DNA of 64,000 nucleotides, from contig NZ_LBJG01000093.1 in assembly GCF_028128765.1 (NCBI RefSeq), positions 62,001 to 126,000 on the forward strand, written 5' to 3'. Of the stretch, positions 8,737-16,740 are shown one piece after another. The stretch's first letter is position 1, and every line of letters begins with the position of its first letter. The stretch is from Bradyrhizobium sp. CCBAU 51627 (GTDB lineage Bacteria > Pseudomonadota > Alphaproteobacteria > Rhizobiales > Xanthobacteraceae). The position numbers were made by a program, and so were the translations under genes. The notes beneath the pieces are model-generated. The model was given only the letters and a program-made list of their open reading frames with translations, did no database searches and was not told the DNA's origin.

Positions 8737-8851
8737 ATCGAAGCTCCAGCATGCCGCGCGAAAGGCGGCGTCAACGGGTGAAACGGACGTTGATCGCAGG
8801 GAGCCGCTTCCAGGTGCATATGCACCTCGCCGGAGCCCTGAGCGATCCGTT

Positions 8852-8914
8852 CAGCCTCGTTGCTGCGGAAATCCACCATGGACTTGGAGCCGCCGGCGCC
8901 CGCGCCGGGCGGCT
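8852..8914 (-). promoter_or_regulatory. Structured mRNA leader of the nitrite operon (possible NasT/ANTAR target)
   Basis: On the minus strand the 5' leader begins with a 12-bp GC-rich hairpin (8888-8914). About 22 nt further comes a 4-bp stem CAGC/GCTG closing the hexaloop AACGAG (8852-8865). ANTAR proteins such as NasT recognise hexaloops with A at position 1 and G at position 4, which this loop has. A perfect 16-bp palindrome, AGGTGCATATGCACCT, lies at 8812-8827. No U-run follows the hairpins, so an intrinsic terminator is not proven. With its gene neighbours (nasT-nasS), NasT antitermination is plausible. Confidence 0.4.
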
Positions 8915-8927
8915 TGGGCTCTTCCTA

Positions 8928-8944
8928 TTCAAGGAGTGTGCCAA
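8928..8944 (-). promoter_or_regulatory. Possible sigma-54 (-24/-12) promoter of the nitrite operon
   Basis: The minus strand reads TTGGCACACTCCTTGAA. This matches the RpoN consensus at the -24 GG and most other positions with correct spacing, but the -12 GC is GA. Nitrate assimilation genes are often NtrC/RpoN controlled, and the site lies about 190 bp upstream of the channel gene, just before the leader hairpins. The -12 mismatch keeps confidence low. The rest of 8737-9087 holds no convincing gene. Confidence 0.35.
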
Positions 8945-9087
8945 CGCAGCATAAACCGCAAAGCCGCCTAAAATCAGTGACTTGGATTTGGATGCAGCGC
9001 ATGAAATGGATCAAGGTTCATGCTGCTTCGGGCAGCAATCGCTCAAAGATTGGGCATCGAATCGACGTGATTAAGATTTGAGCAGCC

Positions 9088-10251
9088 CTACGGAGCTCGT
9101 CGACCGACCTCAAACGAGGCCAGATAGCCAGCGATGTCCCTGACATCAAACGGGGGCCCGGCAAAGGCACCAACCGGGGTGCTTGCGAGGTCATCTCCGC
9201 GGCGCCCGAGCGCGGCATCATAGACGTCCGGCCGGAACACGGCCATGGCGGTCCTGAGGGCTTCGCCGCTCAGCGCCGTCTGCCCCCAGCGCACCATCTG
9301 CGCGTAAAGCCATGCGGCCTGGACCGGGTCCGGGCGCCCCGCCCCTTCGCGTCCGACCAGGAGATAGCGGTCGCTCTCGCGCACGGCGCCGTCAGGCGAA
9401 ATCTTCAGGCGTCCGGTGAGCGAGCGCTGGATCAGCTCGGCATCGACAGCAAGCCGCTCGGGCTGCGCCAGGATCTGCGCCGCCTCGGTCAGGTTATCAG
9501 GGTTCTCGATAAACTGGGCCGCCTGCACCGCCGCGCGAACCAGGGCTGCGACCACATCCGGATTCTTGTCGGCCCAGACCTGACGCAACGCGAGCACCTT
9601 CTCGGCCGCGTGCGCCAGGATGTCGGAGACAAAATGCAGGATGTGGCCGACGCCGAGATCGACCGCTATCGAATTCCAGGGCGCGCCGACACAGAAGGCA
9701 TCGACATGGCCGCTTCTGAGGCTGTCCACCATGTAGGGAGGCGGCAGCACCACCAGGCGGACGTCCTCGTCAGGATCGACGCCGGCTGCGGCCATCCAGT
9801 ATCGCAGCTGGTAATTGTGAGTCGAGAACGGGAACGTCATGCCGAAGGTCAGCGGCTCGGCGCCCGCCTTGCGCCTGATGGCAACGACCTTCGCGAGCGC
9901 CTTTGCTGTGGCGAGCGGATCGAAACGGTCGCCGTCGATCACCTCCATCAGCGTCGCGTGGAGAGCCGGCGAGACCGTGATCGCATTGCCGTTGATGCCG
10001 AGATTGAAGGGCGCTGCGATCGGCACCTTGACGTGGCCGAGCCCGAGCGAGGACGCGATCGCGACCGGCGCCAGCAGATGCGCGGCGTCGAACAGGCCGA
10101 TATTAAGCTTGTCGCGGACGTTGGACCAGGACACCTCACGCACCAGCTCGACCTCGAGTCCTTCGGCAGCGGCAAAGCCCTTGTCGACGGCGACGATCAG
10201 GGCGGCAGCATCGACCAGCGGGATGAACCCGATGCGGAGGGAAGCGGTCAT
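9088..10251 (-). CDS. nasS: Nitrate sensor NasS (CmpA/NrtA-family binding protein)
   Basis: A 387-residue CmpA/NrtA/SsuA-type substrate-binding protein without signal peptide: it begins directly with LRIGFIPLVDAAALIVAVDKG. A cytoplasmic location and the adjacent nasT identify it as NasS. NasS holds NasT inactive and releases it when nitrate or nitrite binds. Nitrate-site features such as AFCVGAPWNSIAVDLGVG are present in the middle. Its start codon overlaps the nasT stop (ATGA), giving 1:1 coupled synthesis. It is not a transporter component: no NrtB/NrtC genes adjoin it. Confidence 0.88.
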   Translation of the reverse strand: MTASLRIGFIPLVDAAALIVAVDKGFAAAEGLEVELVREVSWSNVRDKLNIGLFDAAHLLAPVAIASSLGLGHVKVPIAAPFNLGINGNAITVSPALHATLMEVIDGDRFDPLATAKALAKVVAIRRKAGAEPLTFGMTFPFSTHNYQLRYWMAAAGVDPDEDVRLVVLPPPYMVDSLRSGHVDAFCVGAPWNSIAVDLGVGHILHFVSDILAHAAEKVLALRQVWADKNPDVVAALVRAAVQAAQFIENPDNLTEAAQILAQPERLAVDAELIQRSLTGRLKISPDGAVRESDRYLLVGREGAGRPDPVQAAWLYAQMVRWGQTALSGEALRTAMAVFRPDVYDAALGRRGDDLASTPVGAFAGPPFDVRDIAGYLASFEVGRRAP

Positions 10252-10838
10252 TTCAGCATCTCCGACGCGGTGATAATCGACTGGGCGATCTCGCCGATCT
10301 TCTTCTTCTCGCGCATGGCGGTGGAGCGCAGCAGCACATAGGCCTCATCCTCGGTGAGACCCTTAATCTTCATCAGGATGCCCTTGGCCTTCTCGATGAT
10401 CTTGCGGTCCTCGAGCTGCGACTTGGTGCGCTCCAGTTCCTCCTGGAGCTTGGCGAAGGCGTTGAAGCGCGACACGCAGAGGTCGAGGATCGGCTTGATG
10501 CGCTCCTTCTTCAGTCCGTCGACGATGTAGGCGGACACTCCTGCCTCGACCGAGGCCTGGATCGAGGCGGAATCGCTCTGGTCCACGAACATGGCGATCG
10601 GCCGCTTCACGGCGCGGCTGACCTGGAACATCGCCTCCAGCACGTCGCGACTGGGGTTTTCCAGATCGATCAGGATGATGTCGGGGTCCACCGCATAAAT
10701 ACGGGCCAGCAGGCTCTGCATCTCGCGGATATGGACAACTTGCGTGAATCCGGCCTCCCGCAAGCCCTCCTCGAGGATCGCGGCCCTCACAGGGCTTTCG
10801 TCGACGATCACGATTTTGGGCGACTGGTCGGCGCTCAT
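10248..10838 (-). CDS. nasT: NasT, ANTAR-domain antiterminator
   Basis: A 196-residue regulator. Residues 1-120 are a receiver-like domain with VDESPVRAAILEEGL and the presumed phosphoacceptor region PDIILIDLENP. A short helix links it to an ANTAR RNA-binding domain at about 135-193 (KIIEKAKGILMKIKGLTEDEAY, MREKKKIGEIAQSII). NasT binds paired hexaloop hairpins in nitrate-assimilation leaders and prevents termination; in Bradyrhizobium NasST also affects denitrification genes (known for the family). It is the first gene of nasTS, reads towards the nitrite operon and has a 228-bp upstream gap. Confidence 0.92.
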   Translation of the reverse strand: MSADQSPKIVIVDESPVRAAILEEGLREAGFTQVVHIREMQSLLARIYAVDPDIILIDLENPSRDVLEAMFQVSRAVKRPIAMFVDQSDSASIQASVEAGVSAYIVDGLKKERIKPILDLCVSRFNAFAKLQEELERTKSQLEDRKIIEKAKGILMKIKGLTEDEAYVLLRSTAMREKKKIGEIAQSIITASEMLK

Positions 10839-11066
10839 GGCTCACTCACGGCAGGCGATGCATCCATAGCACGCCGGAACGCCCTGCAAAGGGTTGTAAT
10901 TATGGGCAATTGGGATTAGCTGCGGCCGGTCAATCAGGCAGATTTGGATATGGATCAGACGGCTGCGAAGGCAGCTTCGTGTCGTTCGGGCGCATGAGTC
11001 AACGAATGTAGAGTTCTTGAGGTGGCCGCTCCCGCCCGACGGCGACTAGCATTTGGGCTTGTGCTC

Positions 11067-11630
11067 TCACGGAATCTTCGCGCCAACGATCATTTTGTCG
11101 AGAAGTGGTACGGCGGCCAGTACCGCCGTCTCGTTGAGGCCGGAGACCGCTAGCCGCACGACGTACGAATTGCCGTCCTTGTCGAGATCGGCGTAGTGCG
11201 CGATCACTTCAATCGGCTGGTCTCTCAGGGACGGATTGTCGTAACGGTTGATGATGACCTTGGGGTTCACCGAGGGAAGCATGGTGATCCTGGCATTCTG
11301 GCCGGATGTCGTCGCCCAATCCCTATCGCTCGCTGCGACCCATTGAATCAATTCGGTCCGATCTTTGTTATAGCGGCCTTCAGCATAGATGATGACTTCG
11401 GCGTTGCTGAACGTCTGCCCGTTGGGCACGAACATCGAGGCGCCGTATTTGAGACTCGCGGCCTCGTCCCTCGTCCACCCATCGGGTGCCTTCATGCGCG
11501 GCCTGAATTCCGGACACAATCGATCCTGCCGATCGCAGACATGGATGATCTTGTCGATTTCAGCCCGCGCCGGAAACATCGCGCCGCAGAAAGCGGAAAC
11601 GAAAGCCATGCCGAAGATGAAATGACGCAT
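11067..11630 (-). CDS. Secreted protein of unknown function
   Basis: A 187-residue protein with a clear Sec signal peptide (MRHFIFGMAFVSAFCGAMFPARAE, cleavage likely after ARA near residue 23). The mature part holds two Cys residues (HVCDRQDRLCPEF) that could form a disulfide, an aromatic middle and a conserved-looking C-terminus (YVVRLAVSGLNETAVLAAVPLLDKMI). No family is recognised. It is monocistronic, between nasT and the divergent rimO. The 270 bp between it and rimO show no gene. Confidence 0.7.
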   Translation of the reverse strand: MRHFIFGMAFVSAFCGAMFPARAEIDKIIHVCDRQDRLCPEFRPRMKAPDGWTRDEAASLKYGASMFVPNGQTFSNAEVIIYAEGRYNKDRTELIQWVAASDRDWATTSGQNARITMLPSVNPKVIINRYDNPSLRDQPIEVIAHYADLDKDGNSYVVRLAVSGLNETAVLAAVPLLDKMIVGAKIP

Positions 11631-11900
11631 CGCAGTCTAGCTCCGTCAAATCGTGCACGAAACAGAATAACAACCGAAACGTGTGTGTTGGCGCAATTCC
11701 GCTCGGTTCCTCAGCTCACTCTGTCGGAACCGGCATCAGGGGCTCTTAGTCAGTCCATACCTTCCCAACGACTGGCCACCCCGTCATATACGCGCGAGTA
11801 CGGCTTCGGCATTGCATACGTTAGTTGTTGAATTTTTTCATCGGTTCAATTACTTGGGTCGCAAATCCTGACAATTCAGATGCAGACTCCAGGCGATACC

Positions 11901-13220
11901 ATGGACAGAGCGCCGCGTATTTCTTTTACCAGCCTAGGTTGCCCCAAGGCATTAGTGGATTCCGAGCGCATCATCACGCGCCTGCGCGCGGAGGGCTATG
12001 AGCTCGCCCGCAAGCATGACGGTGCCGACATTGTCATCGTCAACACCTGTGGCTTCCTCGACAGCGCCAAGCAGGAATCGCTCTCGGCGATCGGCGAGGC
12101 CATGGCCGAGAACGGCAAGGTGATCGTGACGGGCTGCATGGGGGCGGAGCCGGAAGCGATCGAAGAGGCCTATCCCGGCGTGCTCTCGATTACGGGCCCG
12201 CAGCAATATGAAAGCGTACTCGATGCCGTGCATCGCGCGCTGCCGCCGGCGCATAATCCGCATCTCGACCTGGTGCCGCCGCAGGGCATCAAGCTGACGC
12301 CGCGGCACTACGCTTACTTGAAGATCTCCGAAGGCTGCAACAACCGCTGCACCTTCTGCATCATCCCGAAGCTGCGCGGCGACCTCGTCTCGCGTCCGGC
12401 CAATGACGTGCTGCGCGAGGCCGAACGGCTGGTCGGCGCCGGCGTCAAGGAGCTGCTGGTGATCTCGCAGGACACCTCGGCCTATGGGGTCGATCTCAAA
12501 TATGCCGAGAGCCCGTGGAAGGATCGTCAGGTCCGCGCGAAATTCCTGGACCTCGCCCGCGAGCTCGGCGAGCTCGGCGCCTGGGTCCGGCTGCAATATG
12601 TCTACCCCTATCCGCATGTCGACGAGGTCATCGCGCTGATGAACGAGGGCAAGGTGCTGCCCTATCTCGACATCCCGTTCCAGCACGCGAGCCCCGACGT
12701 GCTGAAGGCGATGAAGCGCCCGGCTGCGCAGGACAAGACGCTGGCACGCATCAAGCGCTGGCGCGAGGAATGCCCTGACCTGGCTTTGCGCTCGACCTTC
12801 ATCGTCGGCTTCCCCGGCGAAACCGATGACGACTTCGCCTATCTGCTCGACTGGCTCGATGAAGCCGAGATCGACCGGCTTGGCTGCTTCAAATACGAGC
12901 CGGTTGCAGGCGCAACATCGAACACGATCGCAAACCCGGTGCCTGATGAGGTCAAGCAGGAGCGCTACAACGCGCTGATGGCGCGCCAGCAGAAGATTTC
13001 TGCGCGCCGGCTGAAGCGCAAGGTCGGCACGCGCCAGCAGGTCATTATCGACGAGGTCGGCCCGACGGTCGCCAAGGGCCGCTCCAAGGCCGATGCGCCC
13101 GAGATCGACGGCGCGGTGTACCTGTCGAGCCGCCGCCCCTTGCGCGTCGGCGAGATCGTCACCGCGAAGATCGAACGGGCGGACCAATACGATCTGCACG
13201 GCAGCGTCGCGGGGTTTTGA
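11901..13220 (+). CDS. rimO: Ribosomal protein S12 methylthiotransferase RimO
   Basis: A radical-SAM methylthiotransferase of about 439 residues that adds a methylthio group to the conserved Asp of ribosomal protein S12. In order: an UPF0004 domain (SLGCPKALVDSE, VNTCGFLDSAKQES, VTGCMGAEPE) supplying the second cluster, the radical SAM motif GCNNRCTFC near residue 148, and a TRAM domain at the C-terminus. The ATG at 11901 is preferred over 11880 because an AGG lies 7 bp upstream and homologs begin close to this point. A palindromic repeat follows the gene. Confidence 0.95.
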   Translation: MDRAPRISFTSLGCPKALVDSERIITRLRAEGYELARKHDGADIVIVNTCGFLDSAKQESLSAIGEAMAENGKVIVTGCMGAEPEAIEEAYPGVLSITGPQQYESVLDAVHRALPPAHNPHLDLVPPQGIKLTPRHYAYLKISEGCNNRCTFCIIPKLRGDLVSRPANDVLREAERLVGAGVKELLVISQDTSAYGVDLKYAESPWKDRQVRAKFLDLARELGELGAWVRLQYVYPYPHVDEVIALMNEGKVLPYLDIPFQHASPDVLKAMKRPAAQDKTLARIKRWREECPDLALRSTFIVGFPGETDDDFAYLLDWLDEAEIDRLGCFKYEPVAGATSNTIANPVPDEVKQERYNALMARQQKISARRLKRKVGTRQQVIIDEVGPTVAKGRSKADAPEIDGAVYLSSRRPLRVGEIVTAKIERADQYDLHGSVAGF

Positions 13221-13250
13221 GGTCCTCGTGCGCGCTCAGACTTCCGCAGC

Positions 13251-13334
13251 GTCATGGCCGGGCTTGTCCCGGCCATCCACGTCGTGACGCATGGCACGAA
13301 GAAGGTGGATGCCCGGGGCAAGCCCGGGCATGAC
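13251..13334. repeat. Palindromic intergenic repeat, copy 1
   Basis: Two 30-nt arms, 13251-13280 and 13305-13334, are near-perfect inverted copies around a 24-nt spacer. Each arm reads GTCATGxCCGGGCTTG from its outer end. The same arm design occurs at 36435-36507. Such dyads are typical of the short interspersed elements found in large numbers between genes of Bradyrhizobium. It lies between the convergent rimO and the 313-residue gene, and could fold as an mRNA 3' hairpin for either. Confidence 0.75.
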
Positions 13335-13373
13335 GACCTCTTGTAAACGTTCGAATGCGTAGCCAGGGCTCAA

Positions 13374-14315
13374 TCACACCAGCCATTTCGGCACCCAGCG
13401 CTCCGGACGCGGGGCGCGGGCGAGATCGGCCTTGGCCTCAGTGAGCAGCGCCGGCTCGCCGTCGATGGTTGGGCGCACGTCATATTCGAAATTCGGCATG
13501 ACGCGGCCGTCGGCGTAAAGGCCGAACTTCATCGCGTACCAAAGACCCAGCTCAGGCTGCGCGCGGCGCATCTCCTCGCGCAAATCGCGCAGCAGGGATT
13601 CGATGGAGGCGGCTTCCTCGAACGGCTGCGGCCCGCGCGACAATACGCGCGCCTCGTATTGCTTGCCGACGATCGCAATCTCGAACTGCGTCTTGTCCCA
13701 GGGCTTCTTGCCCTTGGGCAGATGCGCGGCGAGCCGCCAGCCGAGCTCGGCCATCAGGCGATGATTGGCCCAGTATTCCTCGCGGTCACGACTCCATTTT
13801 TCGACGAAGCCACGGAAGTCGGGCAGCTCGGATGCGCCGTCCTCGCACAATGCGGGCTCCCCGGCCGGCCGCCGAGCAAGCCATTGCGCGAGTTCGCCCG
13901 TCTGAGGCTCGACCTCGCCGTGCGGCCGCAGATCATGCCAGGCCTCGTCGAATTGCTGCGACGTCAGCTTCGTCAGCAGGGCGTCGAGAGACGGTGCGAG
14001 CAGCTCGTAATCGCCCTCCGAGCCCAATCCCACGATCGGCGGATCGTCGCGGTCGAGACCGGCGCCATACCAACCGCCGACGGCCGAACCGTCAGGCAGG
14101 CGCATGAACAGCGCGAAACGGTCGCGCAAGGGACTGCCGTCGAAGATCGGGGCCTGGTCGGAGAACTGGCCTTGCAGCGAGAAGCAGCCGACGCTGCCCC
14201 ACGGTCGCCCGTTCAGCCAGCCGGCGAAATCCACCAGCAGAGACGGCGCCTCGATGCCCGGCGGAAACGCGCCGCGGATGCTGTCGAGATCGATCGGGTA
14301 TGGCGTATCGGACAA
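13374..14315 (-). CDS. Conserved hypothetical protein, SMI1/KNR4-like N-terminus
   Basis: A 313-residue soluble protein with no signal peptide or membrane span. The central GGWYGAGLDRDDPPIVGLGSEG segment followed by a leucine-rich stretch (YELLAPSLDALLTKL) recalls the SMI1/KNR4 (SUKH) fold, whose members include toxin-immunity proteins. No toxin gene adjoins it. The C-terminal third (LGLWYAMKFGLYADGRVMPNFEYD) resembles small immunity-type domains with a conserved YADG turn. It appears monocistronic. The family assignment is weak and the function unknown. Confidence 0.65.
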   Translation of the reverse strand: MSDTPYPIDLDSIRGAFPPGIEAPSLLVDFAGWLNGRPWGSVGCFSLQGQFSDQAPIFDGSPLRDRFALFMRLPDGSAVGGWYGAGLDRDDPPIVGLGSEGDYELLAPSLDALLTKLTSQQFDEAWHDLRPHGEVEPQTGELAQWLARRPAGEPALCEDGASELPDFRGFVEKWSRDREEYWANHRLMAELGWRLAAHLPKGKKPWDKTQFEIAIVGKQYEARVLSRGPQPFEEAASIESLLRDLREEMRRAQPELGLWYAMKFGLYADGRVMPNFEYDVRPTIDGEPALLTEAKADLARAPRPERWVPKWLV

Positions 14316-14517
14316 GGTTGAAAACTATCTGGTTGGTCCCGCCCTTTTTGTCTGTCCCGGCTTGCCTCCGGTTCGAATCAATTCGCGCGTCCTTCGATCA
14401 CAAACGCGCTAGAAGCGTGTTGGTTTCTGCGCAGCAAGCAAATGACATGCGTCACGAGATCCAGGCCGGAACTGCCGGGGCGACCTGCGCGGCCGCGGCC
14501 GATCTCACCCCTGCGCA

Positions 14518-14547
14518 ACTGCACGCGCCGCAATGTGACACTATAAT
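14518..14547 (+). promoter_or_regulatory. Possible promoter of the downstream membrane-protein gene
   Basis: The 300-bp gap 14316-14615 contains a consensus TATAAT at 14542-14547, unusual in this GC-rich DNA, about 70 bp before the ATG at 14616. A -35 element is not obvious (CTGCAC around 14519 is the nearest). A small dyad (CTCTCGCCGCG / CGCGAGCGAG) lies next to the start. Nothing else was recognised in the gap. Confidence 0.3.
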
Positions 14548-14615
14548 GCATTCACGCAGGGGTCACGGACTCGTCCTAACTCTCGCCGCGTTTTCAACGC
14601 GAGCGAGGACTTTCG

Positions 14616-15257
14616 ATGAGCCGCCTCCCGGACATGCTGCGCACGCAGCGCTTCGACGATTACCGCTTCTATCACCAGAGCACCATCAATCAGACGCTGC
14701 ACCTGATCAGTGCGATCATCTTCCTCGGTTGCTACGCGCTGCTGTTCAAGGATTCCGCACTCGCGGGTCTCGTCGGCTGGCTCGCCATGCTGACCCGGCA
14801 GACCGGGCATTTCTTCTTCGAGCCGAACGGCTATGACGCGCTCAACGACGTCAGCAACGAGTACAAGGAAGCGGTCAAGGTCGGCTACAACCAGACCCGC
14901 AAGATCATCCTGCTGCTGATCTGGGGCAGCGCCCCGGTCGCGCTTTACATCTATCCCACGCTGTTCGGTCTCTTTGCTCCTCCTGCTGATCGTTTCGATT
15001 TCATCCGCCATGTCGGCGCGCTCTGGCTCGCGGTCGGCATCGGTGGTGGACTGGCGCGCATGCTCCAGCTGTTTGCGACGCGCGGCGTCATGACCGGGCT
15101 GGTCTGGGGCTTCAAGGTGCTGACTGACCCCTTCCACAACATCGCGCTGTACTGGAATTCGCCGCTCAAGCTGATGCGCGGCGAGCTCATCGATAGCGCG
15201 ATTGCCGATGCGGACTGGGGCGATCAGGACGCGGAAGAAGCGGCTCATTCCGCCTGA
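14616..15257 (+). CDS. Multi-pass membrane protein of unknown function
   Basis: A 213-residue inner-membrane protein with about four hydrophobic segments (roughly residues 27-45, 47-62, 92-115 and 130-150). The soluble N-terminus is FDDYRFYHQSTINQTLHLIS. His and Tyr residues lie close to the first span, and RQTGHFFFEPNGYD follows the second, reminiscent of lipid-modifying integral-membrane enzymes such as DUF962/Mpo1-type proteins, though this is not firm. A GAGCGAGGAC ribosome site precedes the ATG. It is followed by the argD leader and is probably a separate unit. Confidence 0.65.
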   Translation: MSRLPDMLRTQRFDDYRFYHQSTINQTLHLISAIIFLGCYALLFKDSALAGLVGWLAMLTRQTGHFFFEPNGYDALNDVSNEYKEAVKVGYNQTRKIILLLIWGSAPVALYIYPTLFGLFAPPADRFDFIRHVGALWLAVGIGGGLARMLQLFATRGVMTGLVWGFKVLTDPFHNIALYWNSPLKLMRGELIDSAIADADWGDQDAEEAAHSA

Positions 15258-15333
15258 GCAACGCACGCTCGGCGGGTATCGCGCAAAGCAACCGCTTGAC
15301 AAGCGCTGCCCTTCGGATGTACGGACGCGCCCC

Positions 15334-15426
15334 ATGATCAACGCCCGGACCAACCTGCGCACCGAAATGCTCCGTCGTCGCTGCCGCGACGATGAGAGGG
15401 TGCGCCATGTCCGACGACGCCGCTGA
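15334..15426 (+). CDS. Arginine-rich leader peptide of argD
   Basis: A short frame upstream of argD, 30 codons from ATG 15334, or 19 from ATG 15367. The last 19 residues are MLRRRCRDDERVRHVRRRR: 10 of 19 are Arg, with three consecutive codons at 15373-15381 and four (CGA CGA CGC CGC) directly before TGA 15424-15426. The frame overlaps hairpin segments 1 and 2 of the attenuator. Such codon runs are the sensor of ribosome-mediated attenuation. Neither ATG has a strong Shine-Dalgarno; a six-codon frame at 15317 ends in the 15334 ATG (ATGA) and might couple translation. Confidence 0.6.
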   Translation: MINARTNLRTEMLRRRCRDDERVRHVRRRR

Positions 15427-15481
15427 ACCACTGAATTCAGCCGAAGTTTTCGAGAAGGCCGCACCCGCAAGGTGCGGCCTT
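15357..15481 (+). promoter_or_regulatory. Candidate arginine transcription attenuator upstream of argD
   Basis: Four segments fit the classic scheme. Segment 1 GCGCACC (15357-15363) pairs with segment 2 GGTGCGC (15399-15405), enclosing a 9-bp inner stem (15373-15381 with 15386-15394). Segment 3 GGCCGCACC (15457-15465) pairs with segment 4 GGTGCGGCC (15471-15479), the terminator. Segment 2 can instead pair with segment 3 (GGTGCG with CGCACC) and so prevent termination. A ribosome stalled on the first Arg run would cover segment 1 and leave 2 free for 3. A CTTGAC box at 15295-15300 may be the -35 element. Confidence 0.6.
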
Positions 15482-15489
15482 TCTGCTTT
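15455..15489 (+). terminator. Intrinsic terminator before argD
   Basis: An 11-bp perfect stem, AAGGCCGCACC (15455-15465) with GGTGCGGCCTT (15471-15481), closes a 5-nt loop and is followed by a T-rich tract (TCTGCTTTT). It ends about 38 bp before the argD ATG and downstream of no sizeable gene on this strand, as expected for an attenuator rather than an operon end. Confidence 0.85.
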
Positions 15490-15527
15490 TCGCGCCCGTT
15501 TTCCACCCGCCTCCAGAGGAGTTCGAC

Positions 15528-16718
15528 ATGACGACGCATCCGTATGACGCGCTGATGGACATCACCGCACGGCCGAAGGCCGTGTTCGTCCGCGGCGCGG
15601 GCTCCTATCTCTGGGACGACAGCCGCAAGCGCTATCTCGACTTCGTGCAGGGCTGGGCCGTCAACTGCCTCGGCCACTCCCCGCCGGCGGTCGCCGATGC
15701 GTTAGCGGCGCAGGCCAAGCGCCTGCTGACGCCGAGCCCGGCCTTCTACAACGAGCCAAGCCTCAAGCTCGCGCAGGCGCTGGTCGAGAACAGCGCCTTC
15801 GACCAGGTGTTCTTTGCCAATTCGGGCGCGGAGGCCAATGAGGGCGCGATCAAGCTCGCGCGCAAATATGGCACCCTACACAAGGGCGGAGCGTTCGAGA
15901 TCATTGCGTTCGAAGGCGGCTTCCATGGCAGGACGCTGGCAACGATGTCGGCCTCGGGCAAGAAGGCCTTCGAGCCGCTGTTCGAGCCGAAAGTATCAGG
16001 CTTCAAGAAGGCGAGGCTCAACGACATCGCCTCGGTCGAGATGCTGATCAACGACAACACCGTCGCGGTCATGCTGGAGCCGATCCAGGGCGAATCGGGC
16101 GTGTGGCCGGCGAGCGACCAGTTCCTGCGGGAACTGCGCGTGCTGACCGAAGCGCACGGCCTGCTGCTCATTTTCGACGAGATCCAGACCGGCATGGGCC
16201 GGACCGGAAAGCTCTTCCACTACGAGCACGCCGGCATCGCGCCTGACATCATGACGCTCGGCAAGGGCATCGGCGGCGGCGTGCCGCTCGCGGCCTTGCT
16301 TGCGACCGAGCGCGCCTCCTGCTTCGAGCACGGCGACCAGGGCGGCACGTTCAACGGCAACCCGGTCATGTGCGCGGCAGGCATTGCGGTGCTCGAGGAG
16401 GTCAGCAAGCCCGCGTTCCTGAAACAGGTCACCGAGACCGGCCTGATGCTCGAAAGCGAGTTGCAGAAGGTCTCGGCGCGGCACGGGCTCGGCGGCGTGC
16501 GGGGACGCGGGCTATTGCTGGCGCTCGACCTCAAGCTGCCGATCGCGCCCGGCATCGTCGCGCAGGCGTTCGAGGCCGGTGTGCTGCTGAACGCGCCGCA
16601 ACTCGACAGCTTGCGCTTCATGCCGGCGCTGAACGTCACGAAGGCAGAGATCGCCGAGATGATCGGCTGTCTCGACGGGATTTTGACCAAGACCGGCGCG
16701 GCAAGGCGCGTTGCGTAA
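15528..16718 (+). CDS. argD: Acetylornithine aminotransferase ArgD
   Basis: A 396-residue class III PLP aminotransferase of the size of ArgD. It converts N-acetylglutamate semialdehyde to N-acetylornithine in arginine synthesis and may also serve in lysine synthesis. Visible features: FFANSGAEANEGAIKLARKY near residue 96, FEGGFHGRT near 128, LLIFDEIQTGMGRTGK near 212 and the PLP-lysine segment IMTLGKGIGGGVPLAA near 240. The start has an AGAGGAG site 6 bp upstream. argF, often the next gene in rhizobia, is absent. The arginine-rich leader supports an arginine role over other omega-aminotransferases. Confidence 0.9.
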   Translation: MTTHPYDALMDITARPKAVFVRGAGSYLWDDSRKRYLDFVQGWAVNCLGHSPPAVADALAAQAKRLLTPSPAFYNEPSLKLAQALVENSAFDQVFFANSGAEANEGAIKLARKYGTLHKGGAFEIIAFEGGFHGRTLATMSASGKKAFEPLFEPKVSGFKKARLNDIASVEMLINDNTVAVMLEPIQGESGVWPASDQFLRELRVLTEAHGLLLIFDEIQTGMGRTGKLFHYEHAGIAPDIMTLGKGIGGGVPLAALLATERASCFEHGDQGGTFNGNPVMCAAGIAVLEEVSKPAFLKQVTETGLMLESELQKVSARHGLGGVRGRGLLLALDLKLPIAPGIVAQAFEAGVLLNAPQLDSLRFMPALNVTKAEIAEMIGCLDGILTKTGAARRVA

Positions 16719-16740
16719 AGGCTTGATCCGATCAGGGTGG

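Noticed and set aside
8682..8879. 65-codon minus-strand frame overlapping the channel gene start
   Set aside because: It overlaps the leader hairpins and the 5' end of a well-supported gene, lacks a ribosome site, and has no pattern beyond chance.
15409..15546. Frame starting MSDDAAEPLNS that runs through the terminator into argD
   Set aside because: It reads across the terminator hairpin and overlaps the argD ribosome site; the Arg-rich frame explains the region better.
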